From: an uncultured Prevotella sp.
Lineage (GTDB): Bacteria > Bacteroidota > Bacteroidia > Bacteroidales > Bacteroidaceae
DNA length: 64,000 nucleotides
Direction of reading: 5' to 3'
Assembly (NCBI RefSeq): GCF_946404925.1
Contig: NZ_CAMJFM010000002.1
Span: 142,990 to 206,989 of the forward strand
Below are positions 18,704 to 26,721 of this stretch, in pieces (position 1 is the stretch's first letter; the number at the start of each line of letters is the position of its first letter). Made by a program: the position numbers and the translations under genes. A model generated the notes under the pieces. The model did not search any database. It saw nothing but the letters and a program-made list of their open reading frames with translations, and was not told where the DNA came from.

Positions 18704-20955
18704 GATGCTTTCTTATATTTGATCTTTTTAAAACTGAAATCTGAAATCTGAATGACATAGTCTCTACTCTTCCACGTGCTTATCATCTTCGATGCACGCT
18801 TGGCGTCCTTTCCCTGTTGCTGGCAAACGCGCTTAGCATCGTCGATGGTAAACGTATCGGGTAGCAACTCCAGCAGATTCTTAGGTCCACGATGACCTTC
18901 CCTATCGTCCTCGTACTCTGCGCGGTCGATGTCGGCACCAAAGAACTCCATCTTACACCACAAGTCGTAATGCAAACTCCATCGACAGAACTCTTCAATC
19001 TGCTTTTCCCACTTCTGTCCGTTTGCCACATATAATACGCACGCTTTTAACCACGCTATAACAATGGCTCGGTGCGACAGGTCCCAATAGGTCTGGTCTT
19101 GACTCATACGGGCTATCTCGGCTACCTCGTCTTGCAGTTTCTTAGCCAACTTGAATGCCTGCGGACAGTCTATCAAGCCACGAGCAGCTGTAAGATTGTC
19201 GATATAAGGCTTGAGTTCCTCGTCAAACGCTGTATCGTATTTACCGAACACGGGCTGCTTTTCGCCAATCTCTCCGCCCACGATGGTGCAGAAGTTTATT
19301 CGGCTGATAGGGCCGTCGGTAAGCACGTTTCTGAAAAATCGTCGTCCCTTTTTGATAGTGGTACAGGCGTTCCAGTTGAATCGGCACTTGGGGCGTGCTG
19401 TTACACTCTGCGTGCCTACGCGCGTCTGACCGTATTCTGCGCCAGGGTCGAAAGCCAGACACATCAGTTGGAAATGTTGTTTGCCAGTCTGCCCTTTGAG
19501 TTGTTCAAACAGGTCGATCTCGTTAAGTTTTACATATACAAAGTGGCCTTCCGATTCGTCCATTCTTGTAACCAGTGCCGGTTTGGTCATGTCCGAGTCA
19601 ATCTCTTGTATCACCAGTCCTTGGGGACGTAGCTGCTTATCCTTGTTGGCACCCTTGCGCTGACAGTCCTTCTTCCACTCGTCCTCACGACGGGCATTCT
19701 CTGCATCACGCCTCTTAATGTCGGCCATAATGTGTTCTATGGGTGCATCAATGCAGCCTTTACCTTTGCTCGTGCCCGCCATCAGGCAGTTCATCAGCGT
19801 GGCTTCGTGTTCCACATTGTCGGTGTAGTTAAAGCGCACCTCACACAGGTGTGTGGCCAGCGGCGGGAATACGGCATTAGCTACAGGTGGTTTATACCTG
19901 TCGGCCACATTCTTAGTGAGTAGTCTGATGAGTTTTGGCAACTTCTTGTCTGCAGGCATCTCTGGTGGAACAGATTGCTCAACGGGATATAAACTCTGCT
20001 TGTCCATCTGTCCTTGTCTTATCAGGTTTGGCTTCTCCAGTACATCGAGCACATTCCTGAGTCTTGATGGCATTCCTTCGTATTTCGAAGCCAATGCATT
20101 AGCAATCTTCTGCCGTTTCTCTTCAACTGGGAAATCGTCGTAGCATGGAATTACCTGATCTAACCAATCGGCATTCTTGCCGCAGATGTGCCGCAGATCG
20201 CTGGCCAACTGGAAGGTTAGAGTGTCTCTGTCGCCGATGGTAGGTTCATATCCGCCGTTGTTCATCTCCCAGTACTTTTTCAGTATCACCTCGAATGGTA
20301 TGCCGTGGTATTCCGTGGGATATTTTTTGGGGCACGGATTTACACGGCTCTCTTTTAGAGAAACGCTGTTTTTTTCAGTGTCGAAGGCCGTGTCTTTATT
20401 TATAAAGCCGCGATAATCCGTGCCTAAAGTTTCTTCTATCTCGAAGAGCTTGTCATCAAGGTATATCAGCTGGGCCTCGGTGGTTGTGAAGAAAACACGG
20501 GTTATGTCCTTTGCCTGGGCATCGTAGCTAACCGAAAGCAGTTGACTAGCCCACATCAAATTGGATTCCTGATCGAGTTCTGGACGACGTGTAAATACCA
20601 AATGATAACCTTTCTTTCGGGCACTCTCTTCGAGCATCTTCAAGTCCAGCTCGTCTTTTTTGGCAAGTATGCGTTCCTTAAGTGGCAGCATTTCCTCGTC
20701 AGGAACGTGGTCAATATCCATCGCCACCGTGGTGGTCATGCGCTTTGAGCCCTTCAGCGAACCGTCGTCGTTTGGCAGGCAGCTATAGTTAAACTGTACC
20801 AAGTCTCTCTTGCGCGATTCATCGCCACCTCGAACAGCAGCCAAAACAGCCTTCTGCTCGCCGCCGTTGCGTAGCGCCAGATACTCCTCTCTGGTATGGA
20901 TGGGGCACATAAACTTTGCGCCGCCATCCTTTTGATAAACGTAATAACAACTCAT
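18700..20955 (-). CDS. VirE-N (BT4734-like) primase/helicase-type protein
   Basis: A 751-aa protein with an N-terminal BT4734-like/VirE-N domain, related to archaeo-eukaryotic primases (TTTVAMDIDHVPDEEM, then KKGYHLVFTRRPELD, about residues 70-150). A central part carries a degenerate P-loop (AGTSKGKGC, near 390) and resembles the DUF3987/DnaB-like ATPases that accompany such primases. The C-terminal about 100 residues look like a helical winged domain. Likely role: replication or repair of a mobile element, inferred from the family. Coupled by 4-bp overlaps to the small gene before it and the P5-like gene after it. The final codons contain a 7-bp repeat tract (18728-18746). Confidence 0.78.
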   Translation of the reverse strand: MSCYYVYQKDGGAKFMCPIHTREEYLALRNGGEQKAVLAAVRGGDESRKRDLVQFNYSCLPNDDGSLKGSKRMTTTVAMDIDHVPDEEMLPLKERILAKKDELDLKMLEESARKKGYHLVFTRRPELDQESNLMWASQLLSVSYDAQAKDITRVFFTTTEAQLIYLDDKLFEIEETLGTDYRGFINKDTAFDTEKNSVSLKESRVNPCPKKYPTEYHGIPFEVILKKYWEMNNGGYEPTIGDRDTLTFQLASDLRHICGKNADWLDQVIPCYDDFPVEEKRQKIANALASKYEGMPSRLRNVLDVLEKPNLIRQGQMDKQSLYPVEQSVPPEMPADKKLPKLIRLLTKNVADRYKPPVANAVFPPLATHLCEVRFNYTDNVEHEATLMNCLMAGTSKGKGCIDAPIEHIMADIKRRDAENARREDEWKKDCQRKGANKDKQLRPQGLVIQEIDSDMTKPALVTRMDESEGHFVYVKLNEIDLFEQLKGQTGKQHFQLMCLAFDPGAEYGQTRVGTQSVTARPKCRFNWNACTTIKKGRRFFRNVLTDGPISRINFCTIVGGEIGEKQPVFGKYDTAFDEELKPYIDNLTAARGLIDCPQAFKLAKKLQDEVAEIARMSQDQTYWDLSHRAIVIAWLKACVLYVANGQKWEKQIEEFCRWSLHYDLWCKMEFFGADIDRAEYEDDREGHRGPKNLLELLPDTFTIDDAKRVCQQQGKDAKRASKMISTWKSRDYVIQISDFSFKKIKYKKAS

Positions 20956-21182
20956 TGCATCACCTCCTTGTCAAAAAGTATCTTCCTCAATACTTTATTT
21001 GCTATTATGCCTGACTGGCGCGTCAACAGATACGGCAGCTCGTCGATGCGATCGTCGTCGAGCGTAAACACGAAGTAACACTCAAAATCGAGCGTGCGCT
21101 GTCCGTTCTCCAACTTGCCAAAGGCCATCAAGCCCTCAAGCATGACTTGCTTTCCTAAAAGTTCTGATTTCCTTGTTTTCAT
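20952..21182 (-). CDS. Small conserved-looking protein, function unknown
   Basis: A 76-aa hypothetical protein without a signal peptide or recognised motif. The stop overlaps the ATG of the primase-like gene by 4 bp (ATGA), and 5 bp separate it from the gene before, so it belongs to the replication-type operon. An acidic stretch (FTLDDDRIDELPYLL) precedes a basic C-terminal helix. It is not recognised; it may be an accessory DNA-binding or subunit protein by position only. Confidence 0.6.
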   Translation of the reverse strand: MKTRKSELLGKQVMLEGLMAFGKLENGQRTLDFECYFVFTLDDDRIDELPYLLTRQSGIIANKVLRKILFDKEVMQ

Positions 21183-21187
21183 TTTTA

Positions 21188-21463
21188 CTAAAGTTTCACT
21201 ATTTCGTTAGCTACTACATCCATGAATGCCTGCCCATTGTACATTCTAACCTGAAAGCGCATGTCACAGGCCACAAGCGTATTCTCAGCAAACTCGATGG
21301 TTGCCAGATTGCCAAGTGCTGTTACCACATAAGCGTTAGCATACTTGCCACCCAGTTCTTGCAACACCAGTGTGCGCTTATGCAGCACGCCGCCTTCGGT
21401 TTTCTCACTCTGTACGGTTGTCATTGTTCCGCACTTTTTAACTCTCAAAATCATTGTCTTCAT
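21188..21463 (-). CDS. Small protein with OB-fold (DUF3127-like) pattern
   Basis: A 91-aa protein. The start at 21463 (MKTMILRVKKCG) is preferred over 21559 because the longer N-terminus overlaps the upstream gene. The pattern KRTLVLQELGGKYANAYVV, then a strand-rich stretch ending RMYNGQAFMDVVANEI, resembles DUF3127-type OB-fold, SSB-like proteins. This is by-eye similarity only. Being two genes upstream of a primase-like protein makes single-stranded DNA binding a sensible guess. Spacing to the next gene is 5 bp. Confidence 0.55.
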   Translation of the reverse strand: MKTMILRVKKCGTMTTVQSEKTEGGVLHKRTLVLQELGGKYANAYVVTALGNLATIEFAENTLVACDMRFQVRMYNGQAFMDVVANEIVKL

Positions 21464-21476
21464 TTTAATTCCTATT

Positions 21477-21848
21477 TTAAATATTTTCGTATATTGAACA
21501 ATAGTTAATCTCGAACTCTCTGCGTATCTGTGCCAATCTTTTAGGCTTGAAATCCTCATTTAGTTGGCAAGCATATTGCTCGGTCTTGCGCTGCTCTACA
21601 AGAAACTCCAGATACTCCTTACGCTTTACTTTGCCATGGGCTGTACCTGCTGCTTTAAACTGACTGCTCATAGACCACAGACAGCAATATTCGCGGGGTT
21701 TCACACTTTCATCACGCACCATGCAGCGGCGGGTTCTACGGCCGTTTGTCAGTTCCTTAAAGGCACACGATGCACAGCATTTTTTGATTGCTATGCCTTG
21801 TTCGTTGTATGCATAGCTTACGGGGATTGTTACTTTCTTCTTTCTCAT
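21477..21848 (-). CDS. Cysteine-rich small protein, probable zinc-binding
   Basis: A 123-aa basic protein with a compact Cys cluster (KKCCASCAF, then RRCMVRD and PREYCCLW), which is likely a metal-binding knuckle, followed by a Lys/Arg-rich helical tail. The start at 21848 (MRKKKVTIPV) follows a -7 box at 21890-21897. The 30 extra residues of the longer ORF lie across the promoter and are unlikely to be translated. Not recognised as a named family. It may be a DNA-binding helper of the primase-like operon. Confidence 0.6.
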   Translation of the reverse strand: MRKKKVTIPVSYAYNEQGIAIKKCCASCAFKELTNGRRTRRCMVRDESVKPREYCCLWSMSSQFKAAGTAHGKVKRKEYLEFLVEQRKTEQYACQLNEDFKPKRLAQIRREFEINYCSIYENI

Positions 21849-21889
21849 TTTCTTATTCTGTTTTATTGTTAATGTTTTGAATTCGGGTG

Positions 21890-21936
21890 CAAAAGTACGG
21901 CGAATATCAAATGGGTAAAAACATTCGATTTTACCC
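21890..21936 (-). promoter_or_regulatory. Hairpin plus -7 box inside the minus-strand cassette
   Basis: On the minus strand an 8-bp hairpin (GGGTAAAA / TTTTACCC, 21913-21936) follows the 156-aa gene, and TACTTTTG (21890-21897) gives a -7 box for the next gene. It could be a weak terminator followed by a new promoter. Confidence 0.45.
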
Positions 21937-21941
21937 AAAAG

Positions 21942-22412
21942 TTAAAGTTGATATTTTGCCACAATTCGCCTGATTTCCATCAGCAGTTGACGCTGTTCTA
22001 TGCCCATACCAAGATAGCGGCGATAAGGGCTCTCCTTCTCCTCCGGCTCTAGCAATGCACTATATTTCCGGTCGCTCATGGGCTCATATACATTCTTCTC
22101 GCGCAGCACACCTATGATGCGCATAACGTTATACTTATCAAACTCACGGCATTTGCGTGCTTTGGTGCCAGGCTCAAGGTATTCCACAAAATCATTAATG
22201 GTCAGGATCTGATTCCACACATCGTCAATCAGCATGCGGAATCTTGGTGTTGCCAAACGGTCAATGCGCTTTACGTACGCGCGCACCTTTTTTACAACTT
22301 GGTCTTTATCAGCAGCGCCTGCAGTACAGTCTATATACAACTTTCCTTCGCGCGCGGCCTTTATCAGCAACTCTAAATTAATGTCATCTGCACTTACTCT
22401 TTTAAGTTTCAT
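21942..22412 (-). CDS. Hypothetical protein of the replication-type cassette
   Basis: A 156-aa soluble, mostly helical, basic protein (VKKVRAYVKRIDRLATPRFRMLIDDVWNQIL; C-terminal QRQLLMEIRRIVAKYQL). No signal peptide, no recognised domain. It is the first gene of the minus-strand series 22.4-18.3 kb, with a promoter at 22534-22541. The position suggests a part in the same DNA-processing function, but nothing in the protein proves it. Confidence 0.65.
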   Translation of the reverse strand: MKLKRVSADDINLELLIKAAREGKLYIDCTAGAADKDQVVKKVRAYVKRIDRLATPRFRMLIDDVWNQILTINDFVEYLEPGTKARKCREFDKYNVMRIIGVLREKNVYEPMSDRKYSALLEPEEKESPYRRYLGMGIEQRQLLMEIRRIVAKYQL

Positions 22413-22496
22413 CTTCCACCTTCGTGTTTTGTGAGAAGAGCAGCTAACGCCGGCCGGGCTTACCTCATGAGATTCTCACTCCACTCGGGTTAATAC

Positions 22497-22541
22497 AAAA
22501 AAATTCCCGCATCAGATTTCTCCAATGCGGGTGCAAAATTA
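22497..22541 (-). terminator. Minus-strand terminator overlapping the next promoter
   Basis: On the minus strand CCCGCAT...ATGCGGG (22506-22531) is followed by a T run (22497-22505), ending the HIRAN gene transcript. TAATTTTG at 22534-22541 is a -7 box whose start site would fall inside the hairpin, serving the gene at 22412. Confidence 0.6.
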
Positions 22542-22601
22542 TATCGTTTTGGTGTAACGGTTCGTTTACCCTATGATAACCCTACGATGATTTCTACTGT
22601 T

Positions 22602-23837
22602 TTATTTCGAGTTCCACTTTTCTTTCATCTTATCTCTCATATCTTCGAATACCTTCAGGTGCTTTTCAAGTTTTGTGCTGTCCGACATCGATCGCGATAG
22701 ATCCTTGTCGTAATTAGTCAGGTCGGTATTCATAGCATCTCCCATTGTGGAAAAGAAGTCTTTCTTAGTAAGTTTGGCACCATCTTTACCGTAAAATCTG
22801 CCTTGATCGTATAATACATCGAGAACTCTAATAATATCAATCTTCTGTCCCTTGGCTCTACTTAGATATATAGGGCTTTCGGGTTTGAACTTTACATAGT
22901 TATGATCTATGGCGCTTGCCGCAATCTCCTGCTCGCGAACCTTGACAGCCTCGCAGAATGCTATACCCGACACAAACTGCCAGAGCACATGGCGAGGTAT
23001 GTGGTGGTAAAGCAATTTGGGCACAAAGCGCTCGCGGTTCTCAATCCACTCGTTATACATCGAATCGGGAAACAGTTTTAACTGCTCGCGTATCTTTTCT
23101 ACATCATACTCCTGCCTGTGAACCAATAACTGTTTTACCACCTTAGGCTCGGCCAGTATCTGCATCCAGTAGTCGAGCACGCTGCCGCCGTGAGTTTCGC
23201 GGCCGGTTCGGCCTGCAGCCATCTGCAGGTCTTCTATCAGCGGCATCAGTATGTCGTTGGCCAGAGCATGCAGTTGGATACACAGGCGCTTGCGATAGTC
23301 GCTAATGTCGCCACTCAAATCGTATTTCGACAAATCGCAGAATCTTTCTGTAAGTTTCACAAAATCGCCACAATCATCTTCAGTCCAAGTGCTATATTCA
23401 TCCAGTCGCTCACTGATTTCATCCATCATGTAATCAAGCGTCACCATCTGCTGAGTATACTTTAACGTGGGGCCGCTATACTCCCACTCCAGATATGGCG
23501 TGGGCGGGTTTAGGTCAACAGCCTCAGCCATAACCTCTACACTGCACTCAAACATCAGGTATTTATGTTCGGCATGAGTCTCGGTTATTCGGCCTCTAAG
23601 CGAGTGGCGGCCACTGCCTCGCAATGCGCGCCAGGCATCATCGAGGTCGTTACGCGACACATATCCCACATGGCGCCCCTCCCAGTCGTAGGCACCAAAG
23701 GCATTAGGATCGAAATCGTTAGTAGGGTCTGGGCGCACTGTCATCATGCGGCCCGAGGCCTCAGCCATAAACCCGTTTAAACACTCGCCAACCTCATAAA
23801 AGGGTAGCGCAACTATTTTGAATCTGCATATCTGCAT
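22602..23837 (-). CDS. HIRAN-domain protein
   Basis: A 411-aa cytoplasmic protein. Its N-terminal about 90 residues match the HIRAN pattern (VRPDPTNDFDPNAFGAY followed by GRHVGYVSRND); HIRAN domains bind 3' ends of single-stranded DNA at stalled forks or nicks. The remaining 320 residues are helical, charged and unrecognised, with no visible helicase motifs, so this is not a full Rad5/HLTF-like enzyme. Own promoter (TACCTTTG, minus strand, 23861-23868) and terminator (22497-22531). It sits between the HU-like gene and the primase-like operon, in line with a DNA-maintenance cassette. Confidence 0.75.
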   Translation of the reverse strand: MQICRFKIVALPFYEVGECLNGFMAEASGRMMTVRPDPTNDFDPNAFGAYDWEGRHVGYVSRNDLDDAWRALRGSGRHSLRGRITETHAEHKYLMFECSVEVMAEAVDLNPPTPYLEWEYSGPTLKYTQQMVTLDYMMDEISERLDEYSTWTEDDCGDFVKLTERFCDLSKYDLSGDISDYRKRLCIQLHALANDILMPLIEDLQMAAGRTGRETHGGSVLDYWMQILAEPKVVKQLLVHRQEYDVEKIREQLKLFPDSMYNEWIENRERFVPKLLYHHIPRHVLWQFVSGIAFCEAVKVREQEIAASAIDHNYVKFKPESPIYLSRAKGQKIDIIRVLDVLYDQGRFYGKDGAKLTKKDFFSTMGDAMNTDLTNYDKDLSRSMSDSTKLEKHLKVFEDMRDKMKEKWNSK

Positions 23838-24001
23838 AAACTATTTCATTGTGGAGGCGCAAAGGTACAAAGAAATTTGCACAATGTAGCATGAGTAGCC
23901 AGAAAAGTGATAATAAAAGATTTCAGTATTTCAGTTTTCAGTTTCTTAGGCAAGGTGTAACGGAGATAGATAGAAGATTATAAAATTATGTTAATAATAT
24001 A

Positions 24002-24029
24002 TTTAGTATTTATATATATAAATACTAAA
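24002..24029. repeat. Perfect 28-bp AT palindrome
   Basis: TTTAGTATTTATAT followed directly by its reverse complement. It lies inside a larger 15-bp inverted repeat. Possible protein-binding, cruciform or origin-like site. Confidence 0.8.
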
Positions 24030-24147
24030 ATTTTGGTTGGTAAAAAACACCGCTCATTATAAAACTGAAAACTGAATTAACTGAAAACCGATGCAGGCAG
24101 AGTGTGCAAAACAGGGTGGTAAAAACGTGCACTTTGCAAGCAGATAA

Positions 24148-24179
24148 TTTGGTAGAGTAATGAAAAAGTTGTACCTTTG
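24148..24179 (+). promoter_or_regulatory. Consensus -33/-7 promoter of the HU-like gene
   Basis: TTTG (24148-24151), 20-bp spacer, TACCTTTG (24172-24179). The same arrangement, with the shared extension TACCTTTGCAT-GTCAAAA, is found at the small RNA candidate at 33.5 kb. Confidence 0.75.
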
Positions 24180-24369
24180 CATTGTCAAAATGAGAAAGGC
24201 AAAGAGCGGCCATTAAGAGTAATTTTTGCTAGGATTAAATCTAGAAATTGCGCGCATTAATAGTAGCAATTGTTACAACTAATAGGCAGTCTGGCGCCGA
24301 TTGATTAGCGACAACAGAGAATTGATAATTATTATTTACAAACAAACTATTTAAAAACTATTTTGAATT

Positions 24370-24900
24370 ATGGGAATTAAAGTAATTGCACAGCGCCGAG
24401 TGCTTAAAATCGGCAACAAGCCTGGAAGTAAGAAGTTCGTGATGCGCCCCGATCTGTATAGCTCCATCCAGGAGAAGAAGGTATTCCAAGAGGCTGCTAC
24501 TCACAGCGGCATCTCTGCGGGAGTGATCAAGGCAGCTTGGGATGCTGCAGGCGAGGTAATCCGTACGTGGGCCACCGAGGGCCACTCTGTACCTCTGCCA
24601 GGACTGGGAACCATGCGATTCGGTGTTCGCAGTAAGGCCGTAGAGAGCCTGGAGGAGGTAAAGACGGGCCTCATCACCACCCGCCGCATCGTGTTCACCC
24701 CTTCGACCGACGTGAAGGATGAACTGAAGAATACCTCGATTCAGATTACCTGCCTCGACGAGGATGGCAACGTGTTGAAGCGCGTAACTAGCGGCGATAG
24801 CGGCGACATCGAGGACAATGAGAATGGTAACGGCAATGGCGGTAGCGATACCCCAACCAGCAGCCAGACAGGCGGCGGTCTGCCAGACGACGGTGATTAA
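24370..24900 (+). CDS. HU-like DNA-binding protein with acidic tail
   Basis: A 176-aa nucleoid-type protein of the Bacteroidota HU-like family. The N-terminal region (KVIAQRRVLKIGNKPGSKKFVMRP) and helical part (IKAAWDAAGEVIRTWATEGHSVPLPGLGTMRFGVR) match the HU fold, in which the beta-arm binds DNA. The C-terminal 35 residues are low-complexity and acidic (GDSGDIEDNENGNGNGG). The gene has a strong consensus promoter and a long leader, and is followed by the smalltalk gene, a standing association in Prevotella and Bacteroides. The peptidoglycan amidase gene that often comes next is not found here. Confidence 0.88.
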   Translation: MGIKVIAQRRVLKIGNKPGSKKFVMRPDLYSSIQEKKVFQEAATHSGISAGVIKAAWDAAGEVIRTWATEGHSVPLPGLGTMRFGVRSKAVESLEEVKTGLITTRRIVFTPSTDVKDELKNTSIQITCLDEDGNVLKRVTSGDSGDIEDNENGNGNGGSDTPTSSQTGGGLPDDGD

Positions 24901-24902
24901 GC

Positions 24903-24939
24903 ACAAAGGGGTCAGGGGCTAAGCCCCTACCCGCTTTGT
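24903..24939 (+). terminator. GC-rich hairpin between HU-like gene and smalltalk
   Basis: Nested stem (ACAAAG / CTTTGT outside, AGGGGC / GCCCCT inside). It lacks a strong T run, so it may attenuate or protect the transcript rather than stop it. A related hairpin (TGAGGGGC / GCCCCTCA) lies just after smalltalk at 25106-25123. Confidence 0.5.
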
Positions 24940-24983
24940 ACAATTTAAAAATGTAATAATGATAAAATGAAAAGATTATAACT

Positions 24984-25085
24984 ATGACAAAAAGAGAAAC
25001 ATTTAAATTCATCGTACAGATCATAGCATCTGTTGCTACAGCCATCGTAACGGCACTCGGTGCCACGAGCTGTATGGGCATATAA
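24984..25085 (+). CDS. Smalltalk protein (33-aa membrane/lipoprotein-like peptide)
   Basis: ATG at 24984 opens a 33-residue peptide: a basic N-terminus (MTKRETFK), a hydrophobic helix (IVQIIASVATAIVTALG) and a terminal ATSCMGI with a lipobox-like Cys. This matches the 'smalltalk' family annotated beside HU-like genes in Bacteroidota. Its function is not known. It lies 83 bp after the HU-like gene on the same strand, with a GC-rich hairpin on each side. Confidence 0.8.
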   Translation: MTKRETFKFIVQIIASVATAIVTALGATSCMGI

Positions 25086-25150
25086 CCCAGCCTAAGACCT
25101 GCACTTGAGGGGCTCGCCCCTCATACTACAGAGAGGCATAATCAATCAGC

Positions 25151-25192
25151 AAAGCCAGCACTCTTCGGATGTGGTGGCTTTGTATGTTTTTT
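25151..25192 (+). terminator. Rho-independent terminator after smalltalk
   Basis: Stem AAAGCCA / TGGCTTT (plus inner CAC/GTG) with loop tcttcggat, followed by a T6 run. Confidence 0.8.
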
Positions 25193-25255
25193 CAACGTCG
25201 AAGCAACTTCGAAGTATTTTCAATAAACTTGCCACATCAGCTTTCAGTATGCAAA

Positions 25256-25296
25256 TCAAGCGGGCCGCTCATCGCAACGGCCCGCTTGATTTTGTT
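25256..25296 (+). terminator. Second terminator, similar to the one at 18238
   Basis: A perfect 12-bp stem TCAAGCGGGCCG / CGGCCCGCTTGA followed by ttttgtttctgg. The stem, loop start and tail resemble those at 18238-18275. The two copies bracket the 7-kb DNA-metabolism cassette in direct orientation. Confidence 0.8.
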
Positions 25297-25365
25297 TCTG
25301 GAATTATTCATTTTCAATTATTCAAGTTAAATTATTCAAAATAAATAATTAAATTTGAATAATCT

Positions 25366-25397
25366 CTTGGCGATATAGCGAAAATACCCTATATTTG
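25366..25397 (+). promoter_or_regulatory. Promoter of the ATPase gene
   Basis: A TTGG-like -33 element, a 19-bp spacer and TATATTTG (25390-25397), leaving a short leader before the ATG at 25416. The 7-bp repeat units (ttattca-type) fill the 50 bp upstream. Confidence 0.6.
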
Positions 25398-25415
25398 CAG
25401 AAAAATTAATGAGTT

Positions 25416-26552
25416 ATGGATATTACAATTAATCCCTTTATCACAACAGGAAAAATTCCTGCAGAGCTGTTCTGCGACAGAAAAGAAGAGACAGAAACGC
25501 TGATTCGAAAGATAACTTCTGGTGCCAACATCGTATTGATGTCGCCGCGCAGAGTGGGTAAAACCCAACTTATTTATCATTGTTTCGATAAGCCCGCAAT
25601 CAGAGATAACTATATTGTGTTCTTTGTCGACATACTTAAAACCTCGTCTATACAAGAACTTACATACGAACTCGGTAAAACCGTATTCAACACCCTTGCC
25701 AGCAAAGGGCAGAAAATGCAGAAACTGGCATTGGCCACCATGAAATCGCTCATAGGAAACATCACTATCGACCCTATGACATCACTTCCTGTATTCGGAC
25801 TGGCAATCGGAAACATCCAGAATCCAAGCTATTCGCTTGAAGAAATCTTCAAGACACTCGAACTCGCGGGCAAAAAATGTATCGTAGCTATCGATGAATT
25901 CCAACAGATAACCAATTATCCAGAGAAAAACATTGAGGCAACACTTAGAACACAGATGCAGAAGGTAACTAATGCACAGTTTATTTTTGCAGGTAGCGAG
26001 AGGCACCTATTAGAAGAGATGTTTCTCGACTCAGCACGTCCGTTCTACAATAGCGCCGATATTCAAAGCCTTGAGATATTGGAAGAAGATAAGTATACTG
26101 ATTTCGTAAACTATCATTTCGGTGCTAATGATAGAAAGATAGATTCCGATTCTGTCAGTTATGTATATCATCTTTTCGAAGGTAACACCTATTATAATCA
26201 GAAAACATTCAGAGAAGCCTATGCACAGACACCAAAGGGCGGTGTGTGTACATTAGACATCATCAAGAACTCGATAAGTCTTATGATTAAAGAAGCTGAT
26301 CATCACTACAGCGAGCTGCTCTCCAGACTTACATTGCCACAAAAAGAACTTCTTTACGCGATTGCCACTGAGGGGCATGCACGTCAAATCACATCGAGTG
26401 CTTTTATCCGCAGGCATCACCTTACATCGGCCAGCAGCGTCCAGCAAGCCATAAAGAAACTTCTTTCCACTGGCCTTGTCACCAGCAGCATTGGCGAATA
26501 CTTCGTAGCCGACCAGCTCATGTATCTGTGGCTTACAGGCTATAAGGCATAA
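25416..26552 (+). CDS. AAA-type ATPase (ATPase_2 / archaeal-type) with C-terminal winged helix
   Basis: A 378-aa member of the widespread Bacteroidota 'ATP-binding protein' family. Walker A is SPRRVGKT (residues 43-50), Walker B is CIVAIDEF (Asp160-Glu161), and a sensor motif follows in QFIFAGSERHLLEEMF. The last 90 residues (LTLPQKELLYAIATEG, LTSASSVQQAIKKLL) form a winged-helix-like DNA-binding region. The cellular role is unknown; relatives may act as STAND-like regulators. Monocistronic: own promoter upstream and a dispersed hairpin element 50 bp downstream. Confidence 0.85.
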   Translation: MDITINPFITTGKIPAELFCDRKEETETLIRKITSGANIVLMSPRRVGKTQLIYHCFDKPAIRDNYIVFFVDILKTSSIQELTYELGKTVFNTLASKGQKMQKLALATMKSLIGNITIDPMTSLPVFGLAIGNIQNPSYSLEEIFKTLELAGKKCIVAIDEFQQITNYPEKNIEATLRTQMQKVTNAQFIFAGSERHLLEEMFLDSARPFYNSADIQSLEILEEDKYTDFVNYHFGANDRKIDSDSVSYVYHLFEGNTYYNQKTFREAYAQTPKGGVCTLDIIKNSISLMIKEADHHYSELLSRLTLPQKELLYAIATEGHARQITSSAFIRRHHLTSASSVQQAIKKLLSTGLVTSSIGEYFVADQLMYLWLTGYKA

Positions 26553-26602
26553 TGAAAATACACAAAAGCATTATCTTCTGTGTTATTTGATTTTTTAATT
26601 TT

Positions 26603-26691
26603 TTTGCTGCCACCTGCCACCCATCTGCCACCACCCAATTTTGCCCATAAACAGGGCATTTCAGATAGGTTGGTGGCAGTGTGGCAGCAAA
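26603..26691. repeat. Dispersed hairpin element, copy 1
   Basis: An 89-bp REP-like element. Outer arms TTTGCTGCCAC / GTGGCAGCAAA are a perfect 11-bp inverted repeat, with inner arms CTGCCACCA / TGGTGGCAG and a small GCCC / GGGC hairpin at the centre. An inverted second copy lies at 55720-55803; 77 of 84 aligned bases match by hand count. Confidence 0.85.
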
Positions 26692-26721
26692 TTCCATATA
26701 AATTATTTTATTCAGGAAGTC

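Larger units (their letters stand above)
23838..24369. other. Intergenic region with divergent promoters and nested inverted repeats
   Basis: 532 bp between the HIRAN (minus) and HU-like (plus) genes. It holds the HIRAN -7 box (23861-23868); a 15-bp inverted repeat (23930-23944 with 24062-24076) around a perfect 28-bp AT palindrome (24002-24029); the consensus promoter of the HU-like gene (24148-24179); and about 180 bp of leader. No coding sequence was found. Confidence 0.7.

Noticed and set aside
24180..24369. Possible riboswitch in the long leader of the HU-like gene
   Set aside because: No recognisable aptamer pattern or terminator/antiterminator pair was seen; left as leader sequence.
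24358..24906. 182-aa minus-strand frame over the HU-like gene
   Set aside because: The plus-strand HU-like gene has a consensus promoter and family motifs; the antisense frame has none.
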